A stretch of 64,000 nucleotides of DNA from assembly GCF_011008905.1 (NCBI RefSeq), contig NZ_JAAIVI010000017.1, positions 1,341,750-1,405,749 of the forward strand. The letters run 5' to 3'. The notes beneath the pieces are model-generated. The model was not told where the DNA came from and made no database searches. It saw nothing but the letters and a program-made list of their open reading frames with translations. Position numbers and translations under genes: made by a program. How positions within the stretch are numbered: the first letter of the stretch is position 1; every line of letters starts with the position of its first letter. This document shows, piece by piece, positions 1-8,114 of the stretch. This DNA comes from Wenzhouxiangella sp. XN201 (GTDB lineage: Bacteria > Pseudomonadota > Gammaproteobacteria > Xanthomonadales > Wenzhouxiangellaceae).

Positions 1-1230
1 CAGGACTCGATCGAGCCCGGTTTTGGGCCGCACGACGAGCATCTTTCCGTGGCACTGCTCTCCCCTTGTGTTGCACCAGCGCACCGGAATACCTGCCTCG
101 TGCAACTCCCACGCAACCTGGCGATTGGGTATGCCATTCTTCTTGCGTCCGAAAGCGTCCTCATTGGGATCGAGCAGGACTCGGATGGCGGCGCCCCGCT
201 CGTGGGCGTCGATCATCGATTCGATGATTTCACGGTGCGACAGATAAAACATCAGCAAGTCGAGCGAATCGCCGGCTCCCGTTGAATCGATCATGGCCAG
301 CGCGGCATCGCGAATGGCCGCCTCGGTCAGGATACGAACCTCGGCCACTAGGGACCGGGGCGAATCGAGGGATAGCGCCGGCCAGTCGGGTTCGCGACCG
401 GTCGAAAAATGGACAACGGCACGCTCGGTCGCCAGAAGATCGCTCACGGCGGGTCCGTCGAAAGCTATGGCGATATTGTCGTGCCGGCTGCTGGCATCGT
501 GTGGATTAGCCGAGGTGACCAGCGCCTCGGGGCCGCGCTCACCGTCCACCACCAGGGTCTTGCGGTGATTGGCCTTGAAATTGAACATGGTCAGGTAGGT
601 TCTCAGCGTGACCTTTCCCTCACCGACGGGATTGGGTAGCCAGCCGCCGCGATGACCGTTGCCGAACCACTGACAGCAGATACGCCAAGCCGAGGACCAA
701 AGCGGATTGGGATCGCGCAGGCGCCTCAGCTCCGTTTCGATGACGTCGACGCCGGCCTGCTCCAGCTCGGCGAACAGCGGTTGCTGTACGCCGTCGTAGA
801 GGTCGTTGAACGGGTCGGTGAGCAGCACCGCTTTCAGGGTGTCGTGAGTCCGCCGCTCGGTTGTCATGGCATTGACCAATTCGTCGGAGAGGGGGCGGTA
901 GCCATCTCCGGCCTTGCCGGCAAATCGGTTGACCAGGAAAAAGTCACTCACCACAAGACTCTCGGCCCGTTCAATCATGTCGAAGGCCGCATCGAATATC
1001 TTGCGCTCGTTATGCTGCCGGCCTTCGGCATCCAGCCAGGTCGAATCCGCGTGGAAGCGCACGGCGGCGGCCGGGCGCCACGGACCCGCCACGTTGAGGC
1101 CTTCCGGCAGGGGCTTGATCTGGTGCCACGCAGCCGTTCCCAGATAGGCCACTAGCAGCACGACGAAACCGCGAAGAAACCACTGAGCCGGGCGTTTCGC
1201 TCTTGGAGGGTTTGGGCGCATGCCGAGCAT
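1..1230 (-). CDS. Phospholipase D-like membrane-anchored protein (3' end outside window)
   Basis: The reading frame is open for 410 codons from an ATG at 1230 to the left edge, so the C-terminus is missing. An N-terminal hydrophobic helix (about residues 17-36) suggests an inner-membrane anchor. Two HxK motifs mark a phospholipase D/cardiolipin-synthase-like enzyme with two half-sites: NHRKTLVVDG around His222 (full HxKx4D) and CHGKMLVV around His394. Enzymes of this family hydrolyse or transfer phosphodiester bonds, usually of phospholipids. The exact substrate cannot be told. A second in-frame ATG at 1221 is an alternative start; neither has a clear Shine-Dalgarno. It is divergent from the DUF302 gene. 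Confidence 0.75.
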   Translation of the reverse strand, partial: MLGMRPNPPRAKRPAQWFLRGFVVLLVAYLGTAAWHQIKPLPEGLNVAGPWRPAAAVRFHADSTWLDAEGRQHNERKIFDAAFDMIERAESLVVSDFFLVNRFAGKAGDGYRPLSDELVNAMTTERRTHDTLKAVLLTDPFNDLYDGVQQPLFAELEQAGVDVIETELRRLRDPNPLWSSAWRICCQWFGNGHRGGWLPNPVGEGKVTLRTYLTMFNFKANHRKTLVVDGERGPEALVTSANPHDASSRHDNIAIAFDGPAVSDLLATERAVVHFSTGREPDWPALSLDSPRSLVAEVRILTEAAIRDAALAMIDSTGAGDSLDLLMFYLSHREIIESMIDAHERGAAIRVLLDPNEDAFGRKKNGIPNRQVAWELHEAGIPVRWCNTRGEQCHGKMLVVRPKTGLDRVL

Positions 1231-1367
1231 TATGACGGATCGGTTGGGACGAGTTGTGCCGGGATCGAGCAGTGATTTGCGGTAACCGCCAGCGATGTTC
1301 GCTTCACCCCGCCGCACTCGACCGGGTATCCTGAAGGAAGGGGTATCGCTGAGTGGAGCTTAATCAG

Positions 1368-1760
1368 ATGAATAATGAATTCAGTTTCGGCAAGACGGTC
1401 CAGTTGGAGTTCGACAAGGCAGTCGAGGCGGTGACCGATGCACTCGAAGATCAGGGGTTCGGTGTGTTGACCGAAATCGACGTCCAGGCCACTTTGAGGA
1501 AGAAGCTGGACAAAGAAACGCGTCCCTATCGGATTCTCGGTGCCTGCAACCCTGAACTGGCGCACCGCGCATTGTCGGCGGAGCCGCAGATCGGGGTCCT
1601 GCTACCGTGCAACGTTGTCGTGCGGGAAGGTGAGGATGGCCAGGTCCATGTTGAATTCATGGATCCGCAGGCGGTGCTGAATCTGGTCGACAACCCGGCC
1701 GTTCACGATGTGGCGGCTGAAGTGCGGGATCGTCTGACGCAGGTGTTCGAAGCGATCTGA
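1368..1760 (+). CDS. DUF302 family protein
   Basis: A 130-residue protein with the DUF302 hallmarks: KTVQLEFDKAVEAVTDAL near the start, GFGVLTEIDVQATLRKKL, and LGACNPELAHRAL in the middle. It is predicted soluble and has no signal peptide. The biochemical role of DUF302 is not established. I chose ATG 1368 because GGAG lies about 9 nt upstream; an in-frame GTG at 1353 preceded by a purine-rich stretch would add five residues. The 3' end overlaps the C-terminus of the opposite-strand ATC-hydrolase-like gene by about 100 bp. Confidence 0.8.
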   Translation: MNNEFSFGKTVQLEFDKAVEAVTDALEDQGFGVLTEIDVQATLRKKLDKETRPYRILGACNPELAHRALSAEPQIGVLLPCNVVVREGEDGQVHVEFMDPQAVLNLVDNPAVHDVAAEVRDRLTQVFEAI

Positions 1761-2514
1761 TCCGGGCTCCCCTCTCTCGGGTGGCCCGCGCTATCCAGCA
1801 CATGTCGCAGACTGGATCGCCATGTGACAGGGTTTGTCTCCGCCGATAGTGGCCGCGGCGGCCGTCGCCGGCAATGATGTCGGCGCCGGGCCAGTCGTAC
1901 AGGCACCAGCTCGCCCTGAATGCTTCCAGCGCATGGGGGTCCTTCGTCTCCTCGCTCAGCCGGCGCAGGTAGGATTGCGGCGGGCAATGGGTGAAATGGG
2001 TTAGATAATCTTCACCATCGGCACGGTACTCGACGGCGTAGCCGGGTGCGCCCGGCGCATTGAAAGGGAAGCGCAGCAGCATCCGGACTGTCCAGCGCAG
2101 CCGTCGGCCGGGATCGCGCGTGATCAGGCGCACGGGAAGCGAGCTCAAGGACAGCATTCGCCGATAAACGTCCCATCCGAGGTCCGCTACGACCTGCCGG
2201 GTGCAGTCGGGGGTGATCCCGAAGCCGCGGAGCACTCGGTCAGCGGCTGCAGTGCAGATTGCCAATTCGACCATCAGCCGGTTGCCGAAACTGGGCAGTG
2301 TCTCCAGCGCGGCGCCTGGACGGAGTTCTTCGGCATCGGCGTCCAGGGCCGTAACGAAGCGTTTTACCTCCGGGGCGAGCCAGCGCAGATGGCGTCCCTC
2401 GGTATCGATCAGGGTGCGATTCACAAGCACCCGCCGGCTCGCGCGCGAGACGACGATGCTCAGGATGCGGCGACTGAGTCGCCATTTGAATGGGGTCTGG
2501 TCCGATTTCGCCAT
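1657..2514 (-). CDS. L-2-amino-thiazoline-4-carboxylic acid hydrolase-like protein
   Basis: 285 codons, last gene of the metal operon. The start ATG shares its A with the stop codon of the CDF gene (TAATG), so translation is probably coupled. The C-terminal half contains a Gly-Asp-rich segment ending in TLSHGDPVCDMCW, resembling the final motif of the ATC hydrolase family. That family was named after an enzyme opening the thiazoline ring on the route to cysteine; most members are of unknown function. About 45 residues after this motif run antisense into the DUF302 gene and look like low-complexity Arg/Pro sequence, so the true end may have drifted through a frameshift. Family assignment is moderately sure; function in metal tolerance is inference. 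Confidence 0.6.
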   Translation of the reverse strand: MAKSDQTPFKWRLSRRILSIVVSRASRRVLVNRTLIDTEGRHLRWLAPEVKRFVTALDADAEELRPGAALETLPSFGNRLMVELAICTAAADRVLRGFGITPDCTRQVVADLGWDVYRRMLSLSSLPVRLITRDPGRRLRWTVRMLLRFPFNAPGAPGYAVEYRADGEDYLTHFTHCPPQSYLRRLSEETKDPHALEAFRASWCLYDWPGADIIAGDGRRGHYRRRQTLSHGDPVCDMCWIARATRERGARIRSLRTPASDDPALQPPHRERPGCRPDSAPPADP

Positions 2515-3452
2515 TACTGTGACTCCCCGCCGGTGACTTGGCGTGTGATGTCGATGGATTCGGCACCGTGTTCGTCCAGGCAGGTCTGTTCGACCTGCAG
2601 GGTTGAGAAGAAAAAGCCGTACTCTGTCTTGAGCAGGCGGTTGGCGGTCTTCAGTATGGACTGCGCGTCGGCGGACTCGGCGACCCGCAGATGGCCCGAA
2701 AAGACGTAGCGGCCGCTGGTCAGCGCCCAGGCGTGGACGTGGTGAGCGTCTTCGACAGCGTCGAGGCGCTCGAGCGACGCGATGATTTCGGCCAGGTCGA
2801 CATCGCTCGGGGTTCCTTCCATGAGCAGGTGCATGGCGTCGCGGAGAATGCCCCAACTAGCCCAGAGCAGCACAACACCGAAGATCATGCCGAGGATCGG
2901 ATCGATCAGCAGGAAGCCGGTGAAATGGATGACCAGGGCAGTCACGATGATCAGCAGGCTGCCGACAAAGGTCTGGATGATGTGCCAGAGCGCACCCTTG
3001 ACGTTGAGATCGCTACGGCTTTGCTTCCAGATGAGGGCAAGGGATATGATCTCAGTGACCAGGCCGCCTGCCGCCGCCCACAGCATGGGCGTAGGTGGCA
3101 GGTCGATCGGCTCCGCCAGGCGCATGCCGCCCATCACGATCACGATCAGGGCCATGCCCAGCAGAAAGCCGCCATTGACCAGGGCACCGATCAGTTCGGC
3201 CCGGTACCATCCGAAGCTGCGATCCTGGTCCGCGGGACGGCGTGCCAGTCGGGCCGCGACGATGGCAACCAGTACGCCGCCGACGGCCGAGAAGGTGTGG
3301 AAGGCATCCGAGATAACAGCGATGGATCCGGTCCACAGGCCGATGGTCATTTCGACAACGAAATAGACACCGGTGAGCCACGCGGAAATCACCATGCCGC
3401 GGCCGCTCGAGGGCATGTGCCCGGCGTGTCCGTGAGCGTCGTGATTCGACAT
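2514..3452 (-). CDS. Cation diffusion facilitator (CzcD/ZitB-type) transporter, degenerate metal site
   Basis: 312 residues with a His-rich N-terminus (NHDAHGHAGH), about six membrane helices and a C-terminal cytoplasmic domain containing HHVHAW. Overall it aligns with ZitB/CzcD, the Zn/Co/Cd-proton antiporters of the inner membrane. However, in the two HxxxD metal-site motifs the His is kept and the Asp lost: TM2 reads HTFSA (His52, Ala56 where ZitB has HMLTD) and TM5 reads HIIQT (His157, Thr161 where ZitB has HVLGD). Transport of Zn by the usual mechanism is therefore uncertain. It sits 14 bp after the PII-like gene and overlaps the downstream gene by 1 nt. Confidence 0.88.
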   Translation of the reverse strand: MSNHDAHGHAGHMPSSGRGMVISAWLTGVYFVVEMTIGLWTGSIAVISDAFHTFSAVGGVLVAIVAARLARRPADQDRSFGWYRAELIGALVNGGFLLGMALIVIVMGGMRLAEPIDLPPTPMLWAAAGGLVTEIISLALIWKQSRSDLNVKGALWHIIQTFVGSLLIIVTALVIHFTGFLLIDPILGMIFGVVLLWASWGILRDAMHLLMEGTPSDVDLAEIIASLERLDAVEDAHHVHAWALTSGRYVFSGHLRVAESADAQSILKTANRLLKTEYGFFFSTLQVEQTCLDEHGAESIDITRQVTGGESQ

Positions 3453-3466
3453 GATTCTTCTTCGCC

Positions 3467-3787
3467 TCAGCCTTCACCGTTCTCGATGATCTTTCGGTCG
3501 CGAATGCGAACGACTCGATCAACTGGTTCGATGGCGACCAGACCGTCGCCCGCCGCGCCCGTATGAGCGGCTTCCACGATCAGGTCGGCAATCTCCCCGG
3601 CGCGCGTGGTGAATATCTCGATACGAGCGAATCGGTGGGTCCAGTCGTCGCGGAAGAAATTGCGGTATTCCCCGAATCCACGAACCGGGCTGACGGTAAG
3701 ACCGTTGATGTCGGCCTCCTTGAGCGCGTCTTCAACACCTTCCAGCGCACTGAAGCGCACGATGGCTTCGACCTTCCGCGTGCTCAT
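3467..3787 (-). CDS. PII-like signalling protein of the metal-efflux operon
   Basis: 106 residues, the size of a PII (GlnB-type) trimer subunit. The C-terminal half carries a PII-like block AGDGLVAIEPVDRVVRIRD. The T-loop region (GLTVSPVRGFGEYRNFFRDDW) lacks the normal uridylylation tyrosine context of GlnB/GlnK, so it is not a classical nitrogen sensor. A divergent group of PII proteins encoded beside CusABC-type pumps is known and has been proposed to act in metal homeostasis; position and sequence fit that group. A strong ribosome site (TAGGAG) lies upstream. It is located between the DUF411 lipoprotein and the CDF transporter. Confidence 0.8.
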   Translation of the reverse strand: MSTRKVEAIVRFSALEGVEDALKEADINGLTVSPVRGFGEYRNFFRDDWTHRFARIEIFTTRAGEIADLIVEAAHTGAAGDGLVAIEPVDRVVRIRDRKIIENGEG

Positions 3788-3797
3788 GGGTCCACTC

Positions 3798-4292
3798 CTA
3801 CTCGATGGCTTCGTAGTGATTGAATACTTCGGTTTCGCCGTCTCGCTTGAACAGCACGACGTCGTAGGCCATCCGCCGATGGTCGACTTCCATTCCCGGC
3901 GAGCCCAGCGGCATGCCGGGTACGCTCAGGCCGCGCGCATCGGGTTGTTCCGACAGTAGCCGCAGCACGTCTTCGGCCGGCACGTGACCTTCGATGACGT
4001 AGTCACCGACCACCGCGGTGTGGCAGGAAGGCAGCTCGTGTGGCACCCCATGTTCGCGCTTTACCCGGCCCATATCGGTTGTCGGGACTTCCTCAACCTT
4101 GAAGCCGTTGGCCTGCATGTGCTCGACCCATTTGCCGCAGCAGCCGCACTGGGGATCGTGGTAGACCGTCATCTCGTGCTGGGCGGAGGTCAGGGTCTGC
4201 TCTGGATCCTGACCTTCCGACCGTGCCTGGCACCCGGCGGTCAGCAGGAGCGCGCTTGCGAGAATGATGGCTGTGGTGAGTTTAGTGGTCAT
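3798..4292 (-). CDS. DUF411 domain lipoprotein, probable periplasmic metal-binding protein
   Basis: 164 residues. I chose ATG 4292, which has AAGGAG about 10 nt upstream and gives a lipoprotein signal peptide ending at LLLTAGC. The mature part begins the DUF411 domain with YHDPQCGCCGKW, a thioredoxin-like fold with paired cysteines, followed by SCHTAVVGDYVIEGHVP and a Met/Gly/Pro-rich segment (GLSVPGMPLGSPGME). DUF411 proteins are common next to Cu-efflux systems and are thought to bind copper in the periplasm. The start overlaps the 3' end of the cytochrome gene by 11 bp, implying coupling. Confidence 0.85.
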   Translation of the reverse strand: MTTKLTTAIILASALLLTAGCQARSEGQDPEQTLTSAQHEMTVYHDPQCGCCGKWVEHMQANGFKVEEVPTTDMGRVKREHGVPHELPSCHTAVVGDYVIEGHVPAEDVLRLLSEQPDARGLSVPGMPLGSPGMEVDHRRMAYDVVLFKRDGETEVFNHYEAIE

Positions 4293-4965
4293 GATCGTGA
4301 TCTCCTTCGGACGACTCGTCCGTTTGGTGGTGGTCTTGGGGGTGGGAATGGTCATCTGGCGCTTCATGCTCGGCTCCCGACTCCATGGGAATATCGCTGT
4401 CGCCATGATCGTGGCCGCCGTGGGAATGCCGGGCGCCCGCATTGCGTGCAGCCTCGAGCAGGACGGCATACTGTCCAGGCTCGAACTGCGGAAAGCGCTC
4501 GATCAATGCGACCAGCGGCCAGAGGTCCTCATCGGCGTGGGTTTCGCCCCAGGCCGGCATGCCGGTCATGCGGATGCCGTGGCGGATGACCCAGAAGATC
4601 TCCTCGGGGGTTCGCGCACGAGCGACTTCTGCCAGGTCCGGCGGCGCGGGATTGAGCCCTTGTGCGATCAAGCTGGGAGCTTCTCCCGGCGCTGCGTGAC
4701 AGGTTGCACACATGTCCTCGTAGGCAATAACCGTCGCGTGCAGTTCTTCCGTATCCTCTAGGCTCGGTGTCGCATCCTCGATCGTGCTTGCCGAGCGCGC
4801 AACGGCGTTTTCGCGAATCGTTGTCAGCGTGTGCTCGGTCAGGGCCCAGTGGTCGCCGTCGGCCGACACATTGACGCGTCCATTGAGTGCGATGGCCCAG
4901 AAAGCCACGCATCCGACAACGAACAGGACCAGGGCTGAAATGATCAATGACAGGATGATTCTCAT
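4282..4965 (-). CDS. Membrane-anchored c-type cytochrome with His-rich tail
   Basis: 227 residues. One N-terminal membrane helix (about 4-27) is followed by a mono-heme domain with the heme attachment motif CATCH and a likely axial Met in IRMTGMPAWG, typical of cytochrome c of the cbb3-III/CccA fold. The last 50 residues are rich in His, Asp and Glu (SHGGHDHGDSD, then GDHDHDH at the very end), a probable metal-chelating tail. The start overlaps the cusA-like stop (ATGA). A cytochrome inside an RND metal operon suggests redox handling or sensing of copper in the periplasm; this is inference. Confidence 0.87.
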   Translation of the reverse strand: MRIILSLIISALVLFVVGCVAFWAIALNGRVNVSADGDHWALTEHTLTTIRENAVARSASTIEDATPSLEDTEELHATVIAYEDMCATCHAAPGEAPSLIAQGLNPAPPDLAEVARARTPEEIFWVIRHGIRMTGMPAWGETHADEDLWPLVALIERFPQFEPGQYAVLLEAARNAGARHSHGGHDHGDSDIPMESGAEHEAPDDHSHPQDHHQTDESSEGDHDHDH

Positions 4966-7900
4966 GATCGTGCCTCCTTGTTGTCGGGGAAGTTTAGTCC
5001 GAAGGATTTCCAGAGGTAGTAGATAGTCGGGACCACGAGCAGTGTGAGGATCGTCACGCTGATCATTCCGCCGACCATCGGGGCGGCGATTCGGCGCATG
5101 ATCTCCGAGCCGGTGCCGTGGCCGAGCATGATCGGCAGCAGACCCGCGATGATCACCGACACGGTCATCATGATAGGGCGCACCCTGAGCAGCGCGCCGT
5201 CGGTGACAGCCTGCATCACATCGCTTCGCGTCAGGGAGTGTCCCGCTTCAGTAGCTTCGCTGCGGTGACGGGCCAGCGCCTGATCCAGATAGACGAGCAT
5301 GAGTACCCCGATCTCCACGGCCACCCCGGCCAACGCAATCATGCCGGCACCGACAGCCACGGACTGGTTGTAGCCCAGCAGGTAGAGCAGCCAGTAACTG
5401 CCGACCAGGGATAATGGCAATGTTCCCAGGATGATCAGGACCGAGATCGGATTTCGGAAATTCATGAACAACAGCAAGACGATGATGCCGATCGCGGCCG
5501 GCACCACCAACTTGAGCTTTTCGGCGGCACGCTGCATGAACTCGTATTGCCCGGACCAGCCCAGCGAATAGCCGGACGGCAGATCGATTTGCTCGGAAAC
5601 TGCCCGTTTGGCCCGCTCTACATATCCGCCCAGATCCTTGTCGTTGACGTCGATATAGATCCAGCCGTTGAGGCGGGCGTTCTCGGTCCGGATCACGCCT
5701 GGACCGGTCTCGATGGCAATATCCGCTACTGCGGATAACGGGATTTGGTCTCCTCCGGGTGTGACGATACTGAGACTGTTCAGGTCTCCGAGGGAGTCGC
5801 GAACATGGCGCGGATAGCGCAGGTTGATTGGGTAGCGCTCCAGTCCCTCTACGCTTTCGCCGACCCTCATGCCACCGACTGCGGAACGCACAATCTCGTG
5901 CACGTCACGAATGTTCAGTCCAAAACGGGCGGCTTCTTCGCGCAGCACGTCGACAGTGACATAGCGGCCACCGGTCACGCGATCGGCATAGACCGAGGCG
6001 GTGCCCGGCACGTCTTCAATGACGCGCTCGATATCTTCGCCAATCCGGTTGATCACGTTCAGGTCGGCACCGGACACCTTGACCCCGACGGGCGTCTTGA
6101 TGCCGGTTGCCAGCATGTCGATGCGGTTCTTGATCGGCATGATCCAGGTATTGGTCAGACTGGGCACCTGGACCAACTCATCGAGCTCGGCCTTGAGCTT
6201 GTCCATGGTCATGCCGTCACGCCATTCTGATCGCGGCTTGAGCCGAATGGTGGTCTCGATCATCGTCAAGGGTGCCGGGTCGGTGGCCGTGTCGGCGCGG
6301 CCGGCCTTGGCATAGGCCGTTTCGACTTCCGGGACTGTCATGATCAGTCGATTGGTCTGGCCCAGAATCTCCGCCATCTTGCCGGCCGAGGCGGCCGGAT
6401 AGGCGCTCGGCATGTAAAGCAGGTCGCCTTCGTCCAGCTCCGGCATGAACTCGCTACCGATGCGACTGTAGGGGATCCAGGCGCTGGCGAGGATGGCCAG
6501 TGTCAGAACAATGGTCGAGATCGGAAAGCGCAGGGCGGCTGCCAGGACCGGACGATAGACCCACGTCAGAAACCGATTGATCGGATTCTTGTGTTCCGGC
6601 GTGATACGCCCGCGAATCAGATACCCCATCAGCACGGGCACGAGGGTAATCGCCAGGCCGGCGGCAGCCGCCATGGCATAGGTCTTGGTGAAGGCCAGGG
6701 GCTTGAACATGCGGCCTTCCTGGGCCTCGAGGGCAAAGATCGGCACGAAGCTCAGGGCGATGATCAGCAAGGAGAAGAAAAGTGCCGGACCGACTTCCAC
6801 GGCCGCATCGGCCAGTGCGTTCCAGCGTGCTTCACCCTTGAGCTCGTCTTCGGCATGCTCCAGGTGCTTGTGGTAGTTCTCGATCATCACGATCGCGGCA
6901 TCCACCATGGCCCCGATGGCGATGGCGATGCCACCGAGGGACATGATGTTGGCGTTGATTCCCTGGATCTGCATGACGATGAACGCGGAGAGAATGCCCA
7001 GGGGCAGGCTCAGTACGATCACAAGCGAGGAACGGAAGTGGAACAGGAAGATCAGGCACACCAGTGCGACAACGATGAATTCCTCGATCAACTTCTCCCG
7101 TAACGTATCGACGGCCCGGTTGATCAGTGAGGACCGGTCATAGGTCTCGACGATTTCGACGCCTTCGGGCAGGCCTTGTTTGAGCGTTTCCAGTTTGTCC
7201 TTCACCCGCTCGATGGTGGCCATGGCGTTTTCACCGAAGCGCATGACGATGACGCCCCCTACGGCTTCGCCTTCGCCGTTGAGTTCGCCAACGCCACGTC
7301 GCAGTTCCGGTCCGAATTGGATTTCCGCGATGTCGCCGATTCGAATGGGCACGCCACTGTCGGTGGTGCGAACGGGAATCGCCGCGATATCGTCGAGGGA
7401 ATCGACATAACCGGTGGCACGGACCATGTACTCGGCTTCGGCCATTTCAATGACCCGGCCGCCTGTTTCCATATTGCCGTTCTGGATGGCCTCGCGGACC
7501 CGCGTCAAGGGAATATTGTGGGCGCGCAACTTGTCTGGATCGACCACGACCTGGTACTGGCGGACCATGCCGCCGATGGAGGCGACCTCGGAGACGCCTT
7601 CTACGGTCTGAAGTTCGTACTTCAGAAACCAGTCCTGGAGCGAGCGCAGTTCGGCCAGATCGTGCTGACCAGTTCGATCGACCAGGGCGTACTGGTACAC
7701 CCAACCGACGCCGGTCGCGTCCGGCCCCAATGCGGGACGGGCTTCCTGGGGCAGGGTGGGCGCGACCTGGCTGAGATACTCGAGCACACGCGAGCGCGCC
7801 CAGTACAGGTCGGTGCCATCCTCGAAGATGACGTAGACGAAGGAGTCGTTGAAGAACGAGTAGCCTCGGACGGTCGTCGCTCCGGGCACTGACAGCATGG

Positions 7901-8114
7901 CGGTGGTCAGTGGGTAGGTCACCTGATCTTCGACCACCTGCGGAGCCTGCCCCGGGAAGGTCGTCTTGACGATGACCTGTACGTCGGACAGGTCGGGGAT
8001 GGCATCCAGCGGCGTCTTGAGCATCGCGATCGTGCCCCAGGCCGCGAGCAGCGCCGAAAGCATCAGGACCAGGAAGCGGTTCCTGATGGACCAGCGGATG
8101 ACGGCTCCGATCAT
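4962..8114 (-). CDS. cusA: CusA/CzcA-family heavy-metal RND efflux pump
   Basis: 1050 residues, full length for HME-RND pumps. It is the inner-membrane proton-driven pump that captures metal in the periplasm and passes it to the outer-membrane channel. Twelve membrane segments are visible, with the HME signature GAMVDAAIVMIENYHKHLE in the TM4 region and two large periplasmic loops. The periplasmic part around NRIDMLATGIKTPVG and PLTMIETTI matches E. coli CusA much more closely than CzcA and retains methionines, so Cu(I)/Ag(I) is the likely substrate. It is translationally coupled to the adaptor gene upstream (4 bp overlap) and to the cytochrome downstream. Confidence 0.93.
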   Translation of the reverse strand: MIGAVIRWSIRNRFLVLMLSALLAAWGTIAMLKTPLDAIPDLSDVQVIVKTTFPGQAPQVVEDQVTYPLTTAMLSVPGATTVRGYSFFNDSFVYVIFEDGTDLYWARSRVLEYLSQVAPTLPQEARPALGPDATGVGWVYQYALVDRTGQHDLAELRSLQDWFLKYELQTVEGVSEVASIGGMVRQYQVVVDPDKLRAHNIPLTRVREAIQNGNMETGGRVIEMAEAEYMVRATGYVDSLDDIAAIPVRTTDSGVPIRIGDIAEIQFGPELRRGVGELNGEGEAVGGVIVMRFGENAMATIERVKDKLETLKQGLPEGVEIVETYDRSSLINRAVDTLREKLIEEFIVVALVCLIFLFHFRSSLVIVLSLPLGILSAFIVMQIQGINANIMSLGGIAIAIGAMVDAAIVMIENYHKHLEHAEDELKGEARWNALADAAVEVGPALFFSLLIIALSFVPIFALEAQEGRMFKPLAFTKTYAMAAAAGLAITLVPVLMGYLIRGRITPEHKNPINRFLTWVYRPVLAAALRFPISTIVLTLAILASAWIPYSRIGSEFMPELDEGDLLYMPSAYPAASAGKMAEILGQTNRLIMTVPEVETAYAKAGRADTATDPAPLTMIETTIRLKPRSEWRDGMTMDKLKAELDELVQVPSLTNTWIMPIKNRIDMLATGIKTPVGVKVSGADLNVINRIGEDIERVIEDVPGTASVYADRVTGGRYVTVDVLREEAARFGLNIRDVHEIVRSAVGGMRVGESVEGLERYPINLRYPRHVRDSLGDLNSLSIVTPGGDQIPLSAVADIAIETGPGVIRTENARLNGWIYIDVNDKDLGGYVERAKRAVSEQIDLPSGYSLGWSGQYEFMQRAAEKLKLVVPAAIGIIVLLLFMNFRNPISVLIILGTLPLSLVGSYWLLYLLGYNQSVAVGAGMIALAGVAVEIGVLMLVYLDQALARHRSEATEAGHSLTRSDVMQAVTDGALLRVRPIMMTVSVIIAGLLPIMLGHGTGSEIMRRIAAPMVGGMISVTILTLLVVPTIYYLWKSFGLNFPDNKEARS

